Shown here piece after piece: positions 15,442 through 23,839 of a DNA stretch of 49,287 nt; position 1 is the first letter of the stretch; every line of letters starts with the position of its first letter. The DNA is taken from positions 1-49,287 of the forward strand of contig UQRM01000017.1 of the NCBI GenBank assembly GCA_900543485.1, in the 5' to 3' direction. The translations under genes and the position numbers were made by a program. This stretch comes from an uncultured Eubacterium sp. (lineage in GTDB: Bacteria > Bacillota > Clostridia > Peptostreptococcales > Anaerovoracaceae). The notes below the pieces were generated by a model. That model did not search any database and was not told the DNA's origin. It saw nothing but the letters and a program-made list of their open reading frames with translations.

Positions 15442-18213
15442 TCAGATCACCACCTGGACTCTGCTGCCTCCGTTCCTGTCCTTTTTGACGACTATCTGCC
15501 TGTCTATACGTTCTTTCAGGTCTGAGACATGGGAAATGATGCCAACCAGCCGATTCCCTTCCGCCAGATCGGCCAGGGCTTTAAGCGCCTGCTGCAAAGA
15601 TTCTTCATCCAGAGAACCGAAGCCTTCGTCTACGAACATGGTATCCAGACGTATACCTCCGGCCGTAGCCTGCAGCTCGTCCGCCAGCCCCAGCGCCAAC
15701 GACAGGGACGCCTTGAAAGACTCGCCTCCCGACAAAGTTTTGACGCTGCGCTCCGAACCATTGTAGTGGTCTGTAACATCCAGCTCCAATCCGCTCTGGC
15801 TCCTGTTGTTCTCCGCCTGCCGACTGCGTTTCAGCTCGTACTGACCTCCTGTCATGACCATGAGGCGTACATTGGCTCTGGATATGACTCTGTCAAAATA
15901 AGCAGTCTGAACAAAGGTCTCCAGCATGATTTTTTCCTTTCCTGCTATATTGCCATTGGCCGTATCCGAAAGAGCGCCGACCCACGACCACTTGCTGTCT
16001 ATAGCCTTCAGCTCTTTCATCTTTTCCGTCATAGCGTCGCGTGTCCTCAAATTGGACGATAACCGCAAACGGATATCGCCGATATCTTTCTGCAGGATCT
16101 TTTTCTCATATACCAGCTCCTTCCTGCGTGCATCCGCCTCTTCCCTGTCCACCTTTTCATCATTCTTCAACAGCTTTGTCGTTTCCTCTATCTTCCCTCT
16201 TAAAACGGTGATCTTCTTATCACAATCTTCCATAGCTTTCCGTGTCTCTCTCACCGCTGATTCAATGTCCTCCCGTTTTTTCTCCATAGCAGCGACAGCC
16301 TCGTCAGCTTTGTCCCGGCTGTCATACTTCAAGGTCTTCCTCAGAGCGTCTGCCTGCTCTGAAGCAGCCATCTCTTCAGCAGCACGATGAGTCAGGCTGT
16401 CGCTCAGAGATCTTATCTCCGCTCCGATCTCGTCCAGTTCTTTCGTCAGCCGAGGTCTTTCCTTTTCTATAGCCGCCTTACGGCTGACTTGAGCCTCAAC
16501 GGCTTTCAGCTGACCGTCGAGCTCCTCCAGCAGCTGTGACTGTCGTCGGATCTCCTCATCCAGGATCTCCGCCGCAGGGCTTTCCAGTAATTCCTGTGCC
16601 TTCTTCTCCACGGCTGTTTTCTTCTCTTCGAAGGCTCCCTTGATCCTGCCTGATTTTTCACTGCACATTCGTCTTTTTTCCTCAGCCCGCTCTGAAGCTT
16701 CTTTGGAAAACTCCAGTTCTTCCTTCGTCGGCGCTCCATCAGGCAAAGACGCAGGATGAGGATGAGATGTGGATCCGCAGACCGGGCACGGCTGCCCAGC
16801 TTCCATCCCGGACGCCAATATGCCAGCCTGCTGGTGAAGATACGCTCTGTTCATCGTCTCATATTTTTCCTTCATGACAACAGCGTTCTTCTCCGCTTCC
16901 ATGTATTGACGCTGAGCGGAGGACAGTTCCTTTTCGACGGCTTTCAGCGATACTACATCGGCAGACAACTGTTTCAGCTCTCCGCTGCGATCCTCAGCCT
17001 GCGAGCGTCTGGCTGTCAGGATCGTCTTTTCACTGTCGGCCCCGGCCAGCCTTTCCATCTCTTCATCCAACGCTGCTGCTCTGTCCCTGAGCATTCTCTC
17101 GGCCTCTTTCTTCCGCTCCAGCTTTTCTGACAGTTCTTCTACATCTCTTTGAGCCGCCTTCAACATCCTGAGCTTTTCTTCCAGCTTATCATAGTCGTCC
17201 TTCTGAGCTTCGACAGTCGCGATCTCTTTAGTCAGCTGCTGCGCTTCCGGCATTCTTTTCTCTGTCTCGTGAAAGATCCGCTCAAGCTGCTCCAGCCTTG
17301 GTTTTTCCGTTTCAAGAGCCCTTTCAGACTCACTTCGCAGCCGCGCCGCTTTTTCCAGCTCCATCGCTCTTGTCAGTTCTCTGTCCAGACTCCCGATCTC
17401 CTCGTCCAGCCGTTTTTCCCTGGTAATAAGCTCCTGCTGTGTCTGTCGGTCGCTGTCTATGAGGCGTTCCAGCATTTCCTGCGCCTCACCGCTCCAAACT
17501 GCCGCTTCTTCGCCGGAGCAGGTTGATATCTTCTCCAGTATCTCCACTGCCTTTTCATCGTCACCGGGAGCCACGATACCTTCCGCATACTGCCGTATCC
17601 CGGCGACGGCCTGACGGTGCTGGGATCTCAGATGGGAATTCTCCTCCTTGAGCCGCTCCTGAAGCCGGCTGTAAAGATCCGTATGAAAGATCTTCCTGAA
17701 TATCCTTTTTCGTTCATCAGTGGAGGCCAGAAGCAATTTGAGGAAATCCCCCTGGGCTATCATGGCAATACGAGTGAACTGCCCCCTGTCGATGCCCAGT
17801 ATCTCGATCATGGCGCTGTTGACCTCTTTCAGCTTCGTTATCACATGGCCGTCGTCGAAAATCAGCTCAGCCCCGGCCTTTTCCGTGGTGAACCCCTCTC
17901 CCCTGGCCTTGGGTCTGTCGTATTCCGGATTTCTTCTGACTCTGTATTCCTTTTCACCGCAGGAAAATACCAGCTCCACCTCCGTCGGCGTCGTCCTGTC
18001 GGCGTATTTGGAGCGCAGCATAACCGTTTCTCTGTTGTCGCCGCTGGGTTCTCCGTAGAGAGCGAAAGTTATGGCATCGAACAGCGTCGTCTTCCCCGCT
18101 CCCGTATCTCCTGTTATCAGATAAAGTCCCGCCGTTCCCAGCTTTTCAAAATCTATCTCCGTCCTCCCTGCATAAGGCCCAAAGGCGGACATTGTCAATT
18201 TCAGAGGTCTCAT
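15442..18213 (-). CDS. sbcC: SbcC nuclease complex ATPase
   Basis: A 923-residue Rad50/SMC-like subunit of the SbcCD nuclease, which cleaves DNA hairpins and processes DNA ends. The N-terminus has Walker A TGDTGAGKTT and MSAFGPYAG. Two long coiled coils flank a zinc hook CPVC at about residue 460. The C-terminal half-ATPase has signature LSGGESFKASLSLALGLAD and Walker B DTMFVDEGFGSLD. Start at 18213 follows GGGAGGATATG and overlaps the sbcD stop as ATGA. SbcCD destabilises long inverted repeats, which is of interest given the palindromic arrays in this genome. Confidence 0.96.
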   Translation of the reverse strand: MRPLKLTMSAFGPYAGRTEIDFEKLGTAGLYLITGDTGAGKTTLFDAITFALYGEPSGDNRETVMLRSKYADRTTPTEVELVFSCGEKEYRVRRNPEYDRPKARGEGFTTEKAGAELIFDDGHVITKLKEVNSAMIEILGIDRGQFTRIAMIAQGDFLKLLLASTDERKRIFRKIFHTDLYSRLQERLKEENSHLRSQHRQAVAGIRQYAEGIVAPGDDEKAVEILEKISTCSGEEAAVWSGEAQEMLERLIDSDRQTQQELITREKRLDEEIGSLDRELTRAMELEKAARLRSESERALETEKPRLEQLERIFHETEKRMPEAQQLTKEIATVEAQKDDYDKLEEKLRMLKAAQRDVEELSEKLERKKEAERMLRDRAAALDEEMERLAGADSEKTILTARRSQAEDRSGELKQLSADVVSLKAVEKELSSAQRQYMEAEKNAVVMKEKYETMNRAYLHQQAGILASGMEAGQPCPVCGSTSHPHPASLPDGAPTKEELEFSKEASERAEEKRRMCSEKSGRIKGAFEEKKTAVEKKAQELLESPAAEILDEEIRRQSQLLEELDGQLKAVEAQVSRKAAIEKERPRLTKELDEIGAEIRSLSDSLTHRAAEEMAASEQADALRKTLKYDSRDKADEAVAAMEKKREDIESAVRETRKAMEDCDKKITVLRGKIEETTKLLKNDEKVDREEADARRKELVYEKKILQKDIGDIRLRLSSNLRTRDAMTEKMKELKAIDSKWSWVGALSDTANGNIAGKEKIMLETFVQTAYFDRVISRANVRLMVMTGGQYELKRSRQAENNRSQSGLELDVTDHYNGSERSVKTLSGGESFKASLSLALGLADELQATAGGIRLDTMFVDEGFGSLDEESLQQALKALADLAEGNRLVGIISHVSDLKERIDRQIVVKKDRNGGSRVQVVI

Positions 18214-19361
18214 CTCATATCCTCCCATATCTCTTCTATCAGCTGTGCTATCATATTCTCCTGCTCTTTCGACATGGGAGCATTGTTCTGTGCCTCGTAC
18301 AGCGCCGCAAAGAGCTCCGCCGGCGTCCTGCTTTCCATATGCTCCACCTCCTCGATCTGTGCTCCGTTCTGCGTCCTGCTGTTATCGTAGTCCATTTTCA
18401 TCAGATTCCTGTAGACAGACCTCAGCTTGCCGATAGCTTCCGGCACCTCTTCTTCATCGGTCAAGATAACGTGGGTATAATCCTCTCTGTAACTGGTCCC
18501 TTCATAAAAATCCCTGGCCATCACCTGGCTGTAACTGCCTCTTATCTCCACCATATCCCGCATAGGCGTCAAGGGTACGGCGCGGATGGATAACGAGCCT
18601 TTTTTCTCCAGTGTCACCACTGTCAGAGACTTCTCATGCTCAGCCTCAGAAAATGAGTATTTGAGCGGCGACCCGCAGTACCTCAGCCGCTGAGAGCCGA
18701 TATCCTGAGGCTTATGTATATGTCCCAGCGCCACATAATCGAAAGGCGTGAATACTTCCTTCCCTACATCGTCGCTGCCTCCCACTGAGAGAGGCGGCTC
18801 CTCTGAATCAGATCTTGATGCTCCCGCAACGAACTGATGGGCCACCAATACGTTTCGCCTTTCCTTTTTCACATCCATAGACTCTATAGCTACAGCGACA
18901 GCATCGGCATATGTGACGATCTCCTCTGCCTTTTCCGGAAAAGCATGGCGCACATGAGCCGGCTTGATAAATGGAAGCATATAGATATCCACCTTACCGT
19001 GACTGTCCTCCAGCACGAAAGGCTCTACCCTGCCCTCATACACAGGGGAGATATGTATACCGTCTTTCTCCATCAGCCGTCCGCCGAAAGCCAGCCTTTC
19101 CGGTGAATCATGGTTGCCGCTTATGATAAACACGTGGGCCGTCAAAGCGGAAAGCTCGACTATGAAATCATCCAGAAGCCGGACTGCCTCCGCCGAAGGA
19201 ACTGTTTTATCATATATATCTCCGGCGATGAGCACCGCGTCCGGGCTTTCATTTTTTACGATATCTGTCATCTTCTCAAGAATGTATTTCTGATCCTCCA
19301 CCATGGAAAAACCGTTCACCCGTTTCCCTATGTGAAGATCAGACATGTGTATCAGCTTCAT
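18210..19361 (-). CDS. sbcD: SbcD exonuclease subunit
   Basis: A 383-residue Mre11-type metallophosphoesterase, the nuclease subunit of SbcCD. Phosphoesterase motifs appear in order: MSDLHIGKRVNGF, LIAGDIYDKTVPS, ISGNHDSPERL, VLVAHQFV and ALGHIHKPQ. The C-terminal cap and SbcC-binding region fill the rest, and the length matches the family. ATG at 19361 is preceded by GGCGGG. The stop overlaps the sbcC start by four bases, so the two subunits are translationally coupled. Confidence 0.96.
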   Translation of the reverse strand: MKLIHMSDLHIGKRVNGFSMVEDQKYILEKMTDIVKNESPDAVLIAGDIYDKTVPSAEAVRLLDDFIVELSALTAHVFIISGNHDSPERLAFGGRLMEKDGIHISPVYEGRVEPFVLEDSHGKVDIYMLPFIKPAHVRHAFPEKAEEIVTYADAVAVAIESMDVKKERRNVLVAHQFVAGASRSDSEEPPLSVGGSDDVGKEVFTPFDYVALGHIHKPQDIGSQRLRYCGSPLKYSFSEAEHEKSLTVVTLEKKGSLSIRAVPLTPMRDMVEIRGSYSQVMARDFYEGTSYREDYTHVILTDEEEVPEAIGKLRSVYRNLMKMDYDNSRTQNGAQIEEVEHMESRTPAELFAALYEAQNNAPMSKEQENMIAQLIEEIWEDMR

Positions 19362-19426
19362 TTGTTTCCCGCCTTTCTCAAACAGCTTCGCCGGATGGCC
19401 CCGCCGTCACTGATCCCGCCCTGCCG

Positions 19427-20272
19427 TCACCGGCTCTCTCCCGTCAGCAGCGATATCAGATACCGATCCAGATGAGACATGGCCTGCGCCTTGATGTCCT
19501 CCGGGATCCCATAATATGCCCCTGCTATGCTTCCTGCCATAGCGGCAATGGTATCGCTGTCTCCTCCTATGGAGACGGCCAGCCGCACACAATCCTCAAA
19601 CCCGCTGCTTTCCAGGAACGCCTCGAGCGCCTGTGGCACCGACCCCTGGCAGCTCACATCAAACCTGTAATGCGGCCTTATTTCATCCAATGTAAGATCC
19701 AGACTGTAGAGATTTTTCATAGCCTGACGTATCTCCGCTTTATCGTACCCATGGCCTGCCATGAACACGGCTTCCGCCACGGCAACAGCGCCTTTTATCC
19801 CTTCCGGGTGATCATGAGTGACTTCGGCTGAGATCTTCCCCAGTTCCCCGGCCTCCTGGACACTGCGAGCCATCGCCCCCGCCGCCGACACTCTCATCGC
19901 TGACCCGTTGCCATAGCTGTTATAAGGCCCGTCGTCCTCTCCTGCGATCCACTTGATGAACCTTCCCCCGTAACCACAGTCCGGATATCTCCTTCCGATC
20001 TCCTTCATTTTTCTTATCAGTATAGGATGAAGGTCGCCCTGTCGGCCTCCGCTGATGTATTCCTTCAAAGCACTGTAAACGGCAATGGTCATCACCGTAT
20101 CATCGGTGAACCTGCTGCCATCACTCCAGAAAGGAAAATCGGTCCGCTTTATATTGTGGAACTCATAAACGGATCCGACGATATCACCTGTGACAGCGCC
20201 TATCACCGCATCCGGCACCGCAAGCTTCCCATGGACACCTTCATGTGTCCCTCTTCTCTTTTCTTCCATCAT
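19427..20272 (-). CDS. ADP-ribosylglycohydrolase family protein
   Basis: A 281-residue DraG-like hydrolase that removes ADP-ribose from proteins or small molecules using two Mg ions. Metal-binding motifs are visible near the N-terminus (SRFTDDTVMTIAV) and C-terminus (SIGGDSDTIAAM), with GNGSAMRVS in between. The frame is open about 190 bases further upstream, but family similarity starts near AVIGAVTGDIVGSVYE. I place the start at the ATG at 20272, with GGAAGG upstream; 20281 is an alternative. The target is unknown: no dinitrogenase genes are nearby. Confidence 0.88.
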   Translation of the reverse strand: MMEEKRRGTHEGVHGKLAVPDAVIGAVTGDIVGSVYEFHNIKRTDFPFWSDGSRFTDDTVMTIAVYSALKEYISGGRQGDLHPILIRKMKEIGRRYPDCGYGGRFIKWIAGEDDGPYNSYGNGSAMRVSAAGAMARSVQEAGELGKISAEVTHDHPEGIKGAVAVAEAVFMAGHGYDKAEIRQAMKNLYSLDLTLDEIRPHYRFDVSCQGSVPQALEAFLESSGFEDCVRLAVSIGGDSDTIAAMAGSIAGAYYGIPEDIKAQAMSHLDRYLISLLTGESR

Positions 20273-20410
20273 ACTACCCATATCCTTCCCGTTCTCATAC
20301 TTGCCCGCACATTGCTTCGCATTGCCTCGCTGTCCTTGGATCCACGGCCGTTTCTGCTTGCTCAGGTATTTTGCAAAGCAAGTAGGATACGTCCGCCATA
20401 TGTCATTATA

Positions 20411-20440
20411 ATAAAAGGGCTGTCCATCATCACAGCCCTT
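20411..20440 (-). terminator. Terminator after pta
   Basis: On the minus strand AAGGGCTGT pairs with ACAGCCCTT around an eight-base loop and is followed by TTTTATT. It lies about 45 bases beyond the pta stop. Confidence 0.82.
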
Positions 20441-20483
20441 CCTGTCGATGCGACAGCCCGTCAAAATCCTTATGCAGTTTCTC

Positions 20484-21443
20484 TTAGCTGAGAGCGGCAG
20501 TCACGAGAGCCATTTTGTAGACTTCCTGCGCGTTGCATCCTCTGCTGAGATCATTTATCGGCGCGTTGAGACCCTGGAGGATAGGCCCTATTGCCTCATA
20601 ACCACCAAGTCGAGCCGCTATCTTATAACCGATGTTTCCTGCGTTTATGTCAGGGAAAATGAATGTGTTGGCCTGTCCTGCCACTTTGGAGCCGGAGCAC
20701 TTGACCTTAGCCACTTCAGGCGCCACCGCAGCATCGAACTGCAATTCGCCATCCACATCCAGATCAGGAGCTGCTTCCTTCACCTTCTTCGTGGCGTTGG
20801 CTACCAGCGTTACCATATCGCCCTTTCCCGAACCGTAAGTGGAATAGGAAAGCATAGCCACCTTAGGTTCTATGCCGAATACCTTGGCAGTTTTGGCTGT
20901 CTCGACAGCTATCTCAGCCAACTCATCCTCGTTAGGGCTGATATTGATAGCGCAGTCGCCCATGGCCAGTTTGCTGTCGTCCCTTACCATGATGAAGCAT
21001 GAGCTTACTATCTTGTTACCCGGCTTCGTCTTGATGAGCTGCAGAGCCGGTCTCACCGTATCTGCTGTAGAATAGGTAGCTCCGCCCAGAAGGCAGTCAG
21101 CCTTGCCCATCTTCACCAGCATAGTGCCGAAGTAATTCGATTTCTTGAGAGCTTCTCTCACCTCATCGGCGGTCATCTTGCCCTTTCTGAGAGTTACCAT
21201 CTCATCCACCATGGCGTCCATCTCATCATACTGCTCAGGATCGATGATCTGGCACTTACCGATGTCAAATCCGCCATCCTCCGCGGCCTTTTTCACTGCC
21301 GCCTCTTCACCCAGCAGGATGACACTGAGGATCCCGCCTGTGGACAGCTTTGACGCCGCGTCCAGTATCCTGGCGTCCGTACCCTCGGTGAAAACGATAG
21401 TTCGCGGATTGTTCTTTAACTGCTCTGTCAGTTTGTTAAACAT
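20484..21443 (-). CDS. pta: Phosphate acetyltransferase
   Basis: A 319-residue enzyme converting acetyl-CoA and phosphate to acetyl phosphate, the first step of acetate formation with substrate-level ATP. Characteristic segments are the N-terminal TIVFTEGTDARILDAASKL, the central GGATYSTADTVRPALQ, VAMLSYSTYGSGKG, and the C-terminal substrate-site run ANTFIFPDINAGNIGYKIAA with GPILQGLNAPINDLSRG. Length is that of the short class I Pta. Start ATG at 21443 follows AGAGGGAAAATA. No acetate kinase gene is adjacent. Monocistronic, with its own promoter and terminator. Confidence 0.96.
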   Translation of the reverse strand: MFNKLTEQLKNNPRTIVFTEGTDARILDAASKLSTGGILSVILLGEEAAVKKAAEDGGFDIGKCQIIDPEQYDEMDAMVDEMVTLRKGKMTADEVREALKKSNYFGTMLVKMGKADCLLGGATYSTADTVRPALQLIKTKPGNKIVSSCFIMVRDDSKLAMGDCAINISPNEDELAEIAVETAKTAKVFGIEPKVAMLSYSTYGSGKGDMVTLVANATKKVKEAAPDLDVDGELQFDAAVAPEVAKVKCSGSKVAGQANTFIFPDINAGNIGYKIAARLGGYEAIGPILQGLNAPINDLSRGCNAQEVYKMALVTAALS

Positions 21444-21494
21444 TATTTTCCCTCTTTTCTATATTGATTTTATTGGTCACAAACATACAATTTT

Positions 21495-21523
21495 ATTGTA
21501 TCTATTTGCCCGGCTCTTTTCAA
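21495..21523 (-). promoter_or_regulatory. Promoter of pta
   Basis: On the minus strand TTGAAA (21518-21523) and TACAAT (21495-21500) are separated by 17 bases, about 60 bases upstream of the pta start codon. Confidence 0.7.
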
Positions 21524-21606
21524 GTATTTTCTTGCGCCAAAATACAGCGCCTAAATACAGCGGCGAGATACAGTTGTCTGCTTCTTTGGCGATGACCACG
21601 TCCGTC

Positions 21607-22401
21607 TCATACTTCACCGTTCCCCTTTTCTTCTGTTCGGGACATATCAGGACACCTGTAGCGTGGCTTTCCCAGGCTTATCGTTCCATATTCGATGGCC
21701 TCTTCCGGACATCCCGTTATACATGCCATACAATGGATACATCGCCCCTGCCACACAGGCTTTTCCTCATTCATCATTATATCATTGACAGGACATTCAG
21801 CCGCGCATCTCCCGCATCCGGTGCACCTGTCGTCAGCATTGAATTTCCTGTCTTTCACTGAAAACTTATAAAACAGCGGATTTATCAATGTGCTCTTGAT
21901 CCGGTCCATCAATCCGGCCCGTTTTTCCGGGAAAACCTCCTGTCTTTCGATATATCCCGCCAGCCGGTCCGCCTGAGGGAGTGCCAGCTCTATTATCCGG
22001 CGCGCCTCTGCCTCTTCCGGAGCATCGAACATGGCTATATAATTCTCCGGCATGACAAGTTCGGCACAGCCCTTATACTTCAGCTTCATATCAGCGCACA
22101 GTTTCTCCGCATATCGCTGCGAATTCCCCATATCGCTGCCGCAGGTGAGTACAAAATATACACCCGTCCCCTCTTCCAGAGCAGATCTCCTGATGAGCTC
22201 TTCGACAGCCCTGGGTATCCTCCACCCATATACCGGCATCACGAAAACGATATCTTCCAATTTTGCGATACTATCCGGTATTGTCAGCTTTTCTCCTCTT
22301 TTCAGGAAATCGTTGATCCTGCAAAGGTCCCTGCCTGTACGCTTCGCTATGCGTTTCGCTATGAGCTGACTGTTTCCTGTTCCCGAAAAATAAAAAATCA
22401 T
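21607..22401 (-). CDS. EFR1-family flavodoxin/ferredoxin fusion protein
   Basis: A 264-residue redox protein. The N-terminal flavodoxin-like half starts FYFSGTGNSQLIAKRIA, with the FMN phosphate loop SGTGNS. The C-terminal third carries two 4Fe-4S clusters, CTGCGRCAAECP and CIHCMACITGCP. EFR1 proteins couple flavin and ferredoxin electron transfer, but the partner enzyme is unknown. It begins 10 bases after the queF stop with AGGAGGAGC upstream, so it is the third gene of the queT-queF operon. A role as electron donor there is conceivable, although QueF itself uses NADPH. Confidence 0.9.
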   Translation of the reverse strand: MIFYFSGTGNSQLIAKRIAKRTGRDLCRINDFLKRGEKLTIPDSIAKLEDIVFVMPVYGWRIPRAVEELIRRSALEEGTGVYFVLTCGSDMGNSQRYAEKLCADMKLKYKGCAELVMPENYIAMFDAPEEAEARRIIELALPQADRLAGYIERQEVFPEKRAGLMDRIKSTLINPLFYKFSVKDRKFNADDRCTGCGRCAAECPVNDIMMNEEKPVWQGRCIHCMACITGCPEEAIEYGTISLGKPRYRCPDMSRTEEKGNGEV

Positions 22402-22411
22402 GGTGCTCCTC

Positions 22412-22909
22412 CTACCTGTTATCTACCTTTTCCGGATAGAGGTCATGGTGGCTCAGACGCTCAAAAGCAACCTTTTCCCACACCGTTCCCGGCTTTCCAT
22501 AATTACAGTATGGATCTATGGAAATCCCTCCTCTCGGCGTAAATTTTCCCCACACCTCTATGTACTTAGGGTCCATCAGCTTTATCAGATCTTTCATGAT
22601 GATATTGACACAGTCCTCGTGAAAATCTCCGTGATTGCGGAAACTGAAAAGATACAGCTTCAGCGATTTGCTCTCCACCATCGATTCTCCCGGGACGTAG
22701 GATATGTAAATCGTCGCGAAATCCGGCTGCCCTGTCATAGGGCAGAGGCTGGTGAATTCCGGACAATTGAACTTAACGAAATAGTCGTTTTCAGGATGCT
22801 TGTTTTTAAAGGTCTCCAGCACTTGAGGCGCGTAATCCGAAGGATAGGACACGTCTCTGTCCCCCAACAGCGAAACACCTTCCAGCTCTTTCTTGTTTCT
22901 TCCACTCAT
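22412..22909 (-). CDS. queF: NADPH-dependent preQ0 reductase (QueF)
   Basis: A 165-residue type I (unimodular) QueF that reduces 7-cyano-7-deazaguanine to preQ1 in queuosine biosynthesis. The catalytic cysteine is in [13 protein letters not shown] (~residue 56), with the conserved aspartate seven residues on. The QueF NADPH-binding signature [16 protein letters not shown] follows, and [19 protein letters not shown] lies near the end. Start ATG at 22909 overlaps the queT stop as ATGA. The frame remains open upstream to 23470, overlapping queT in another register, but that extension is a shadow. Confidence 0.95.
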   Translation of the reverse strand: MSGRNKKELEGVSLLGDRDVSYPSDYAPQVLETFKNKHPENDYFVKFNCPEFTSLCPMTGQPDFATIYISYVPGESMVESKSLKLYLFSFRNHGDFHEDCVNIIMKDLIKLMDPKYIEVWGKFTPRGGISIDPYCNYGKPGTVWEKVAFERLSHHDLYPEKVDNR

Positions 22910-23430
22910 CGGCTCTCTTCCTTTCCGCTGTGGGCGGCCACCGTCCCTGCCGGCCGCCAGACTCTTTCCAGCACTTTTATTATCACCACTCCTACTATCC
23001 CCGGAAGGATCTGACCTATACATAAGTTCAGCGCCATCAGCCAGTAAGGCATGTTGAGAAAATATGACAGATACGTGGCCACTCCCAGCCCCGGCACCAG
23101 CACGACAGGTACGGCTGCAAGTCCGTAATGCCATCCTTTCTTCCGTATCAGCACGATAAGAGCAGTAGTCACGATACCAACGATACAGCCTCCTGCCATA
23201 TCTGCTATCCCAAAACCTCCGAAAAGCATATTCGATATCAGATTCGCGAAACCAAGTGGCAAAACCAGGAACGGAAAGATATATGCCAGAGCGTAAAGTG
23301 ATGTGGCTATCCTTATCTGATACGCTCCGAATGAAAAGCTCTGAGTAAGATAGAGCACCACGATGTAGATAGCCATGACCATCGCTGAGAACGTCAGCTT
23401 CTGCATGCGGCTCATGTTCTGTATATCCAT
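22906..23430 (-). CDS. queT: QueT-type queuosine-precursor transporter
   Basis: A 174-residue membrane protein of the QueT (DUF988/COG4708) family, the substrate-binding S component of an ECF importer for queuosine precursors such as preQ1. Five to six hydrophobic helices are visible ([94 protein letters not shown]). GGAGGTGA precedes two ATGs; the one at 23430 has the better spacing, 23436 is possible. It is coupled to queF by an ATGA overlap. Co-occurrence of precursor uptake and preQ0 reduction fits salvage plus synthesis. The leader carries two identical structured elements. Confidence 0.93.
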   Translation of the reverse strand: MDIQNMSRMQKLTFSAMVMAIYIVVLYLTQSFSFGAYQIRIATSLYALAYIFPFLVLPLGFANLISNMLFGGFGIADMAGGCIVGIVTTALIVLIRKKGWHYGLAAVPVVLVPGLGVATYLSYFLNMPYWLMALNLCIGQILPGIVGVVIIKVLERVWRPAGTVAAHSGKEESR

Positions 23431-23451
23431 ATCCATTCACCTCCATAACTG

Positions 23452-23505
23452 GAGCTGCGCGCAAAATCAAAGATTTACCCTAAAGGGCACAGGTTGGCAG
23501 CTCAT
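23452..23505 (-). promoter_or_regulatory. Candidate riboswitch copy 2 (RBS-proximal) of the queT leader
   Basis: A 54-nt element identical to the one at 23553-23606. Read on the minus strand it folds as a three-way junction: outer stem GAGCTGC/GCAGCTC, hairpin CCCTTTAGGG, and hairpin AAATCTTTGATTT. The unpaired stretch CAACCTGTG lies between the outer stem and the first hairpin. It ends 10 bases before GGAGGTGA of queT, so translational control is plausible. It does not match the preQ1-I, -II or -III consensus patterns I know. Confidence 0.7.
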
Positions 23506-23512
23506 TTCACTG

Positions 23513-23544
23513 AAAAATCGCCACGGGCTTACGCCCTGCGATTT
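23513..23544 (-). terminator. Terminator-like hairpin between the two queT leader elements
   Basis: On the minus strand AAATCGC pairs with GCGATTT, with an inner GGGC/GCCC stem, followed by five T. It sits right after the distal leader element, as an attenuator would. Confidence 0.68.
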
Positions 23545-23552
23545 CTGTGTTT

Positions 23553-23606
23553 GAGCTGCGCGCAAAATCAAAGATTTACCCTAAAGGGCACAGGTTGGCA
23601 GCTCAT
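23553..23606 (-). promoter_or_regulatory. Candidate riboswitch copy 1 (distal) of the queT leader
   Basis: An exact 54-nt duplicate of 23452-23505, with a 101-base offset. It begins directly after the T-run of the terminator at 23607-23630 and is followed by the terminator-like hairpin at 23513-23544. The pair could give tandem control: transcription attenuation by the first copy, translation by the second. The ligand is inferred only from the queT-queF genes downstream. Confidence 0.7.
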
Positions 23607-23630
23607 AAAAAAATTCCCGGAAACCGGGAA
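23607..23630 (-). terminator. Rho-independent terminator upstream of the queT leader elements
   Basis: On the minus strand TTCCCGG pairs with CCGGGAA around a TTT loop and is followed by seven T. It ends the candidate RNA that starts near 23764. TTGACA lies just before the hairpin, so the spot could also supply a weak -35 for queT, but no good -10 follows. Confidence 0.8.
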
Positions 23631-23764
23631 TGTCAACAACACAAAAATAACATCTTATTCATCTTGTTGTCCCTAGTTTTGTTTTCCGACAGGATGGTTT
23701 CGAACTGTCGCCGCCGCGAAGGGCGGGTTCTCTATTCGGAAGTGATCGGCTCGTCTCCGAGCCG
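23607..23764 (-). ncRNA. Candidate structured small RNA or first leader segment of the queT operon
   Basis: About 155 nt between a strong promoter (23771-23799) and an intrinsic terminator (23607-23630), with no ORF. Stems visible on the minus strand are CGGCTCG/CGAGCCG with a four-base loop (23747-23764), CCGCC/GGCGG (23711-23726), CGACAG/CTGTCG (23687-23710), and a weaker ACAACA/TGTTGT stem before the terminator. It lacks the SRP, 6S, tmRNA, RNase P and T-box hallmarks I would look for. It may be an independent sRNA, or a first sensor whose readthrough feeds queT. Confidence 0.55.
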
Positions 23765-23770
23765 TTATTC

Positions 23771-23799
23771 ATTATATATGATGGCAATGGCTTTTTCAA
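23771..23799 (-). promoter_or_regulatory. Promoter of the candidate RNA / queT operon
   Basis: On the minus strand TTGAAA (23794-23799) and TATAAT (23771-23776) are separated by 17 bases. This is the only strong promoter found upstream of queT. Confidence 0.72.
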
Positions 23800-23839
23800 C
23801 AGATTATTTGCCTGATCGCAGACTGCCAGACAGTTAAAA

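Noticed and set aside
22910..23470. Long N-terminal extension of QueF
   Set aside because: It overlaps queT in another frame, and the QueF family begins at the ATG at 22909, which overlaps the queT stop as ATGA.
23452..23606. Identification of the duplicated element as a preQ1-I, -II or -III riboswitch
   Set aside because: The A-rich pseudoknot strand and the class-specific conserved blocks are absent; only the downstream genes suggest the ligand.
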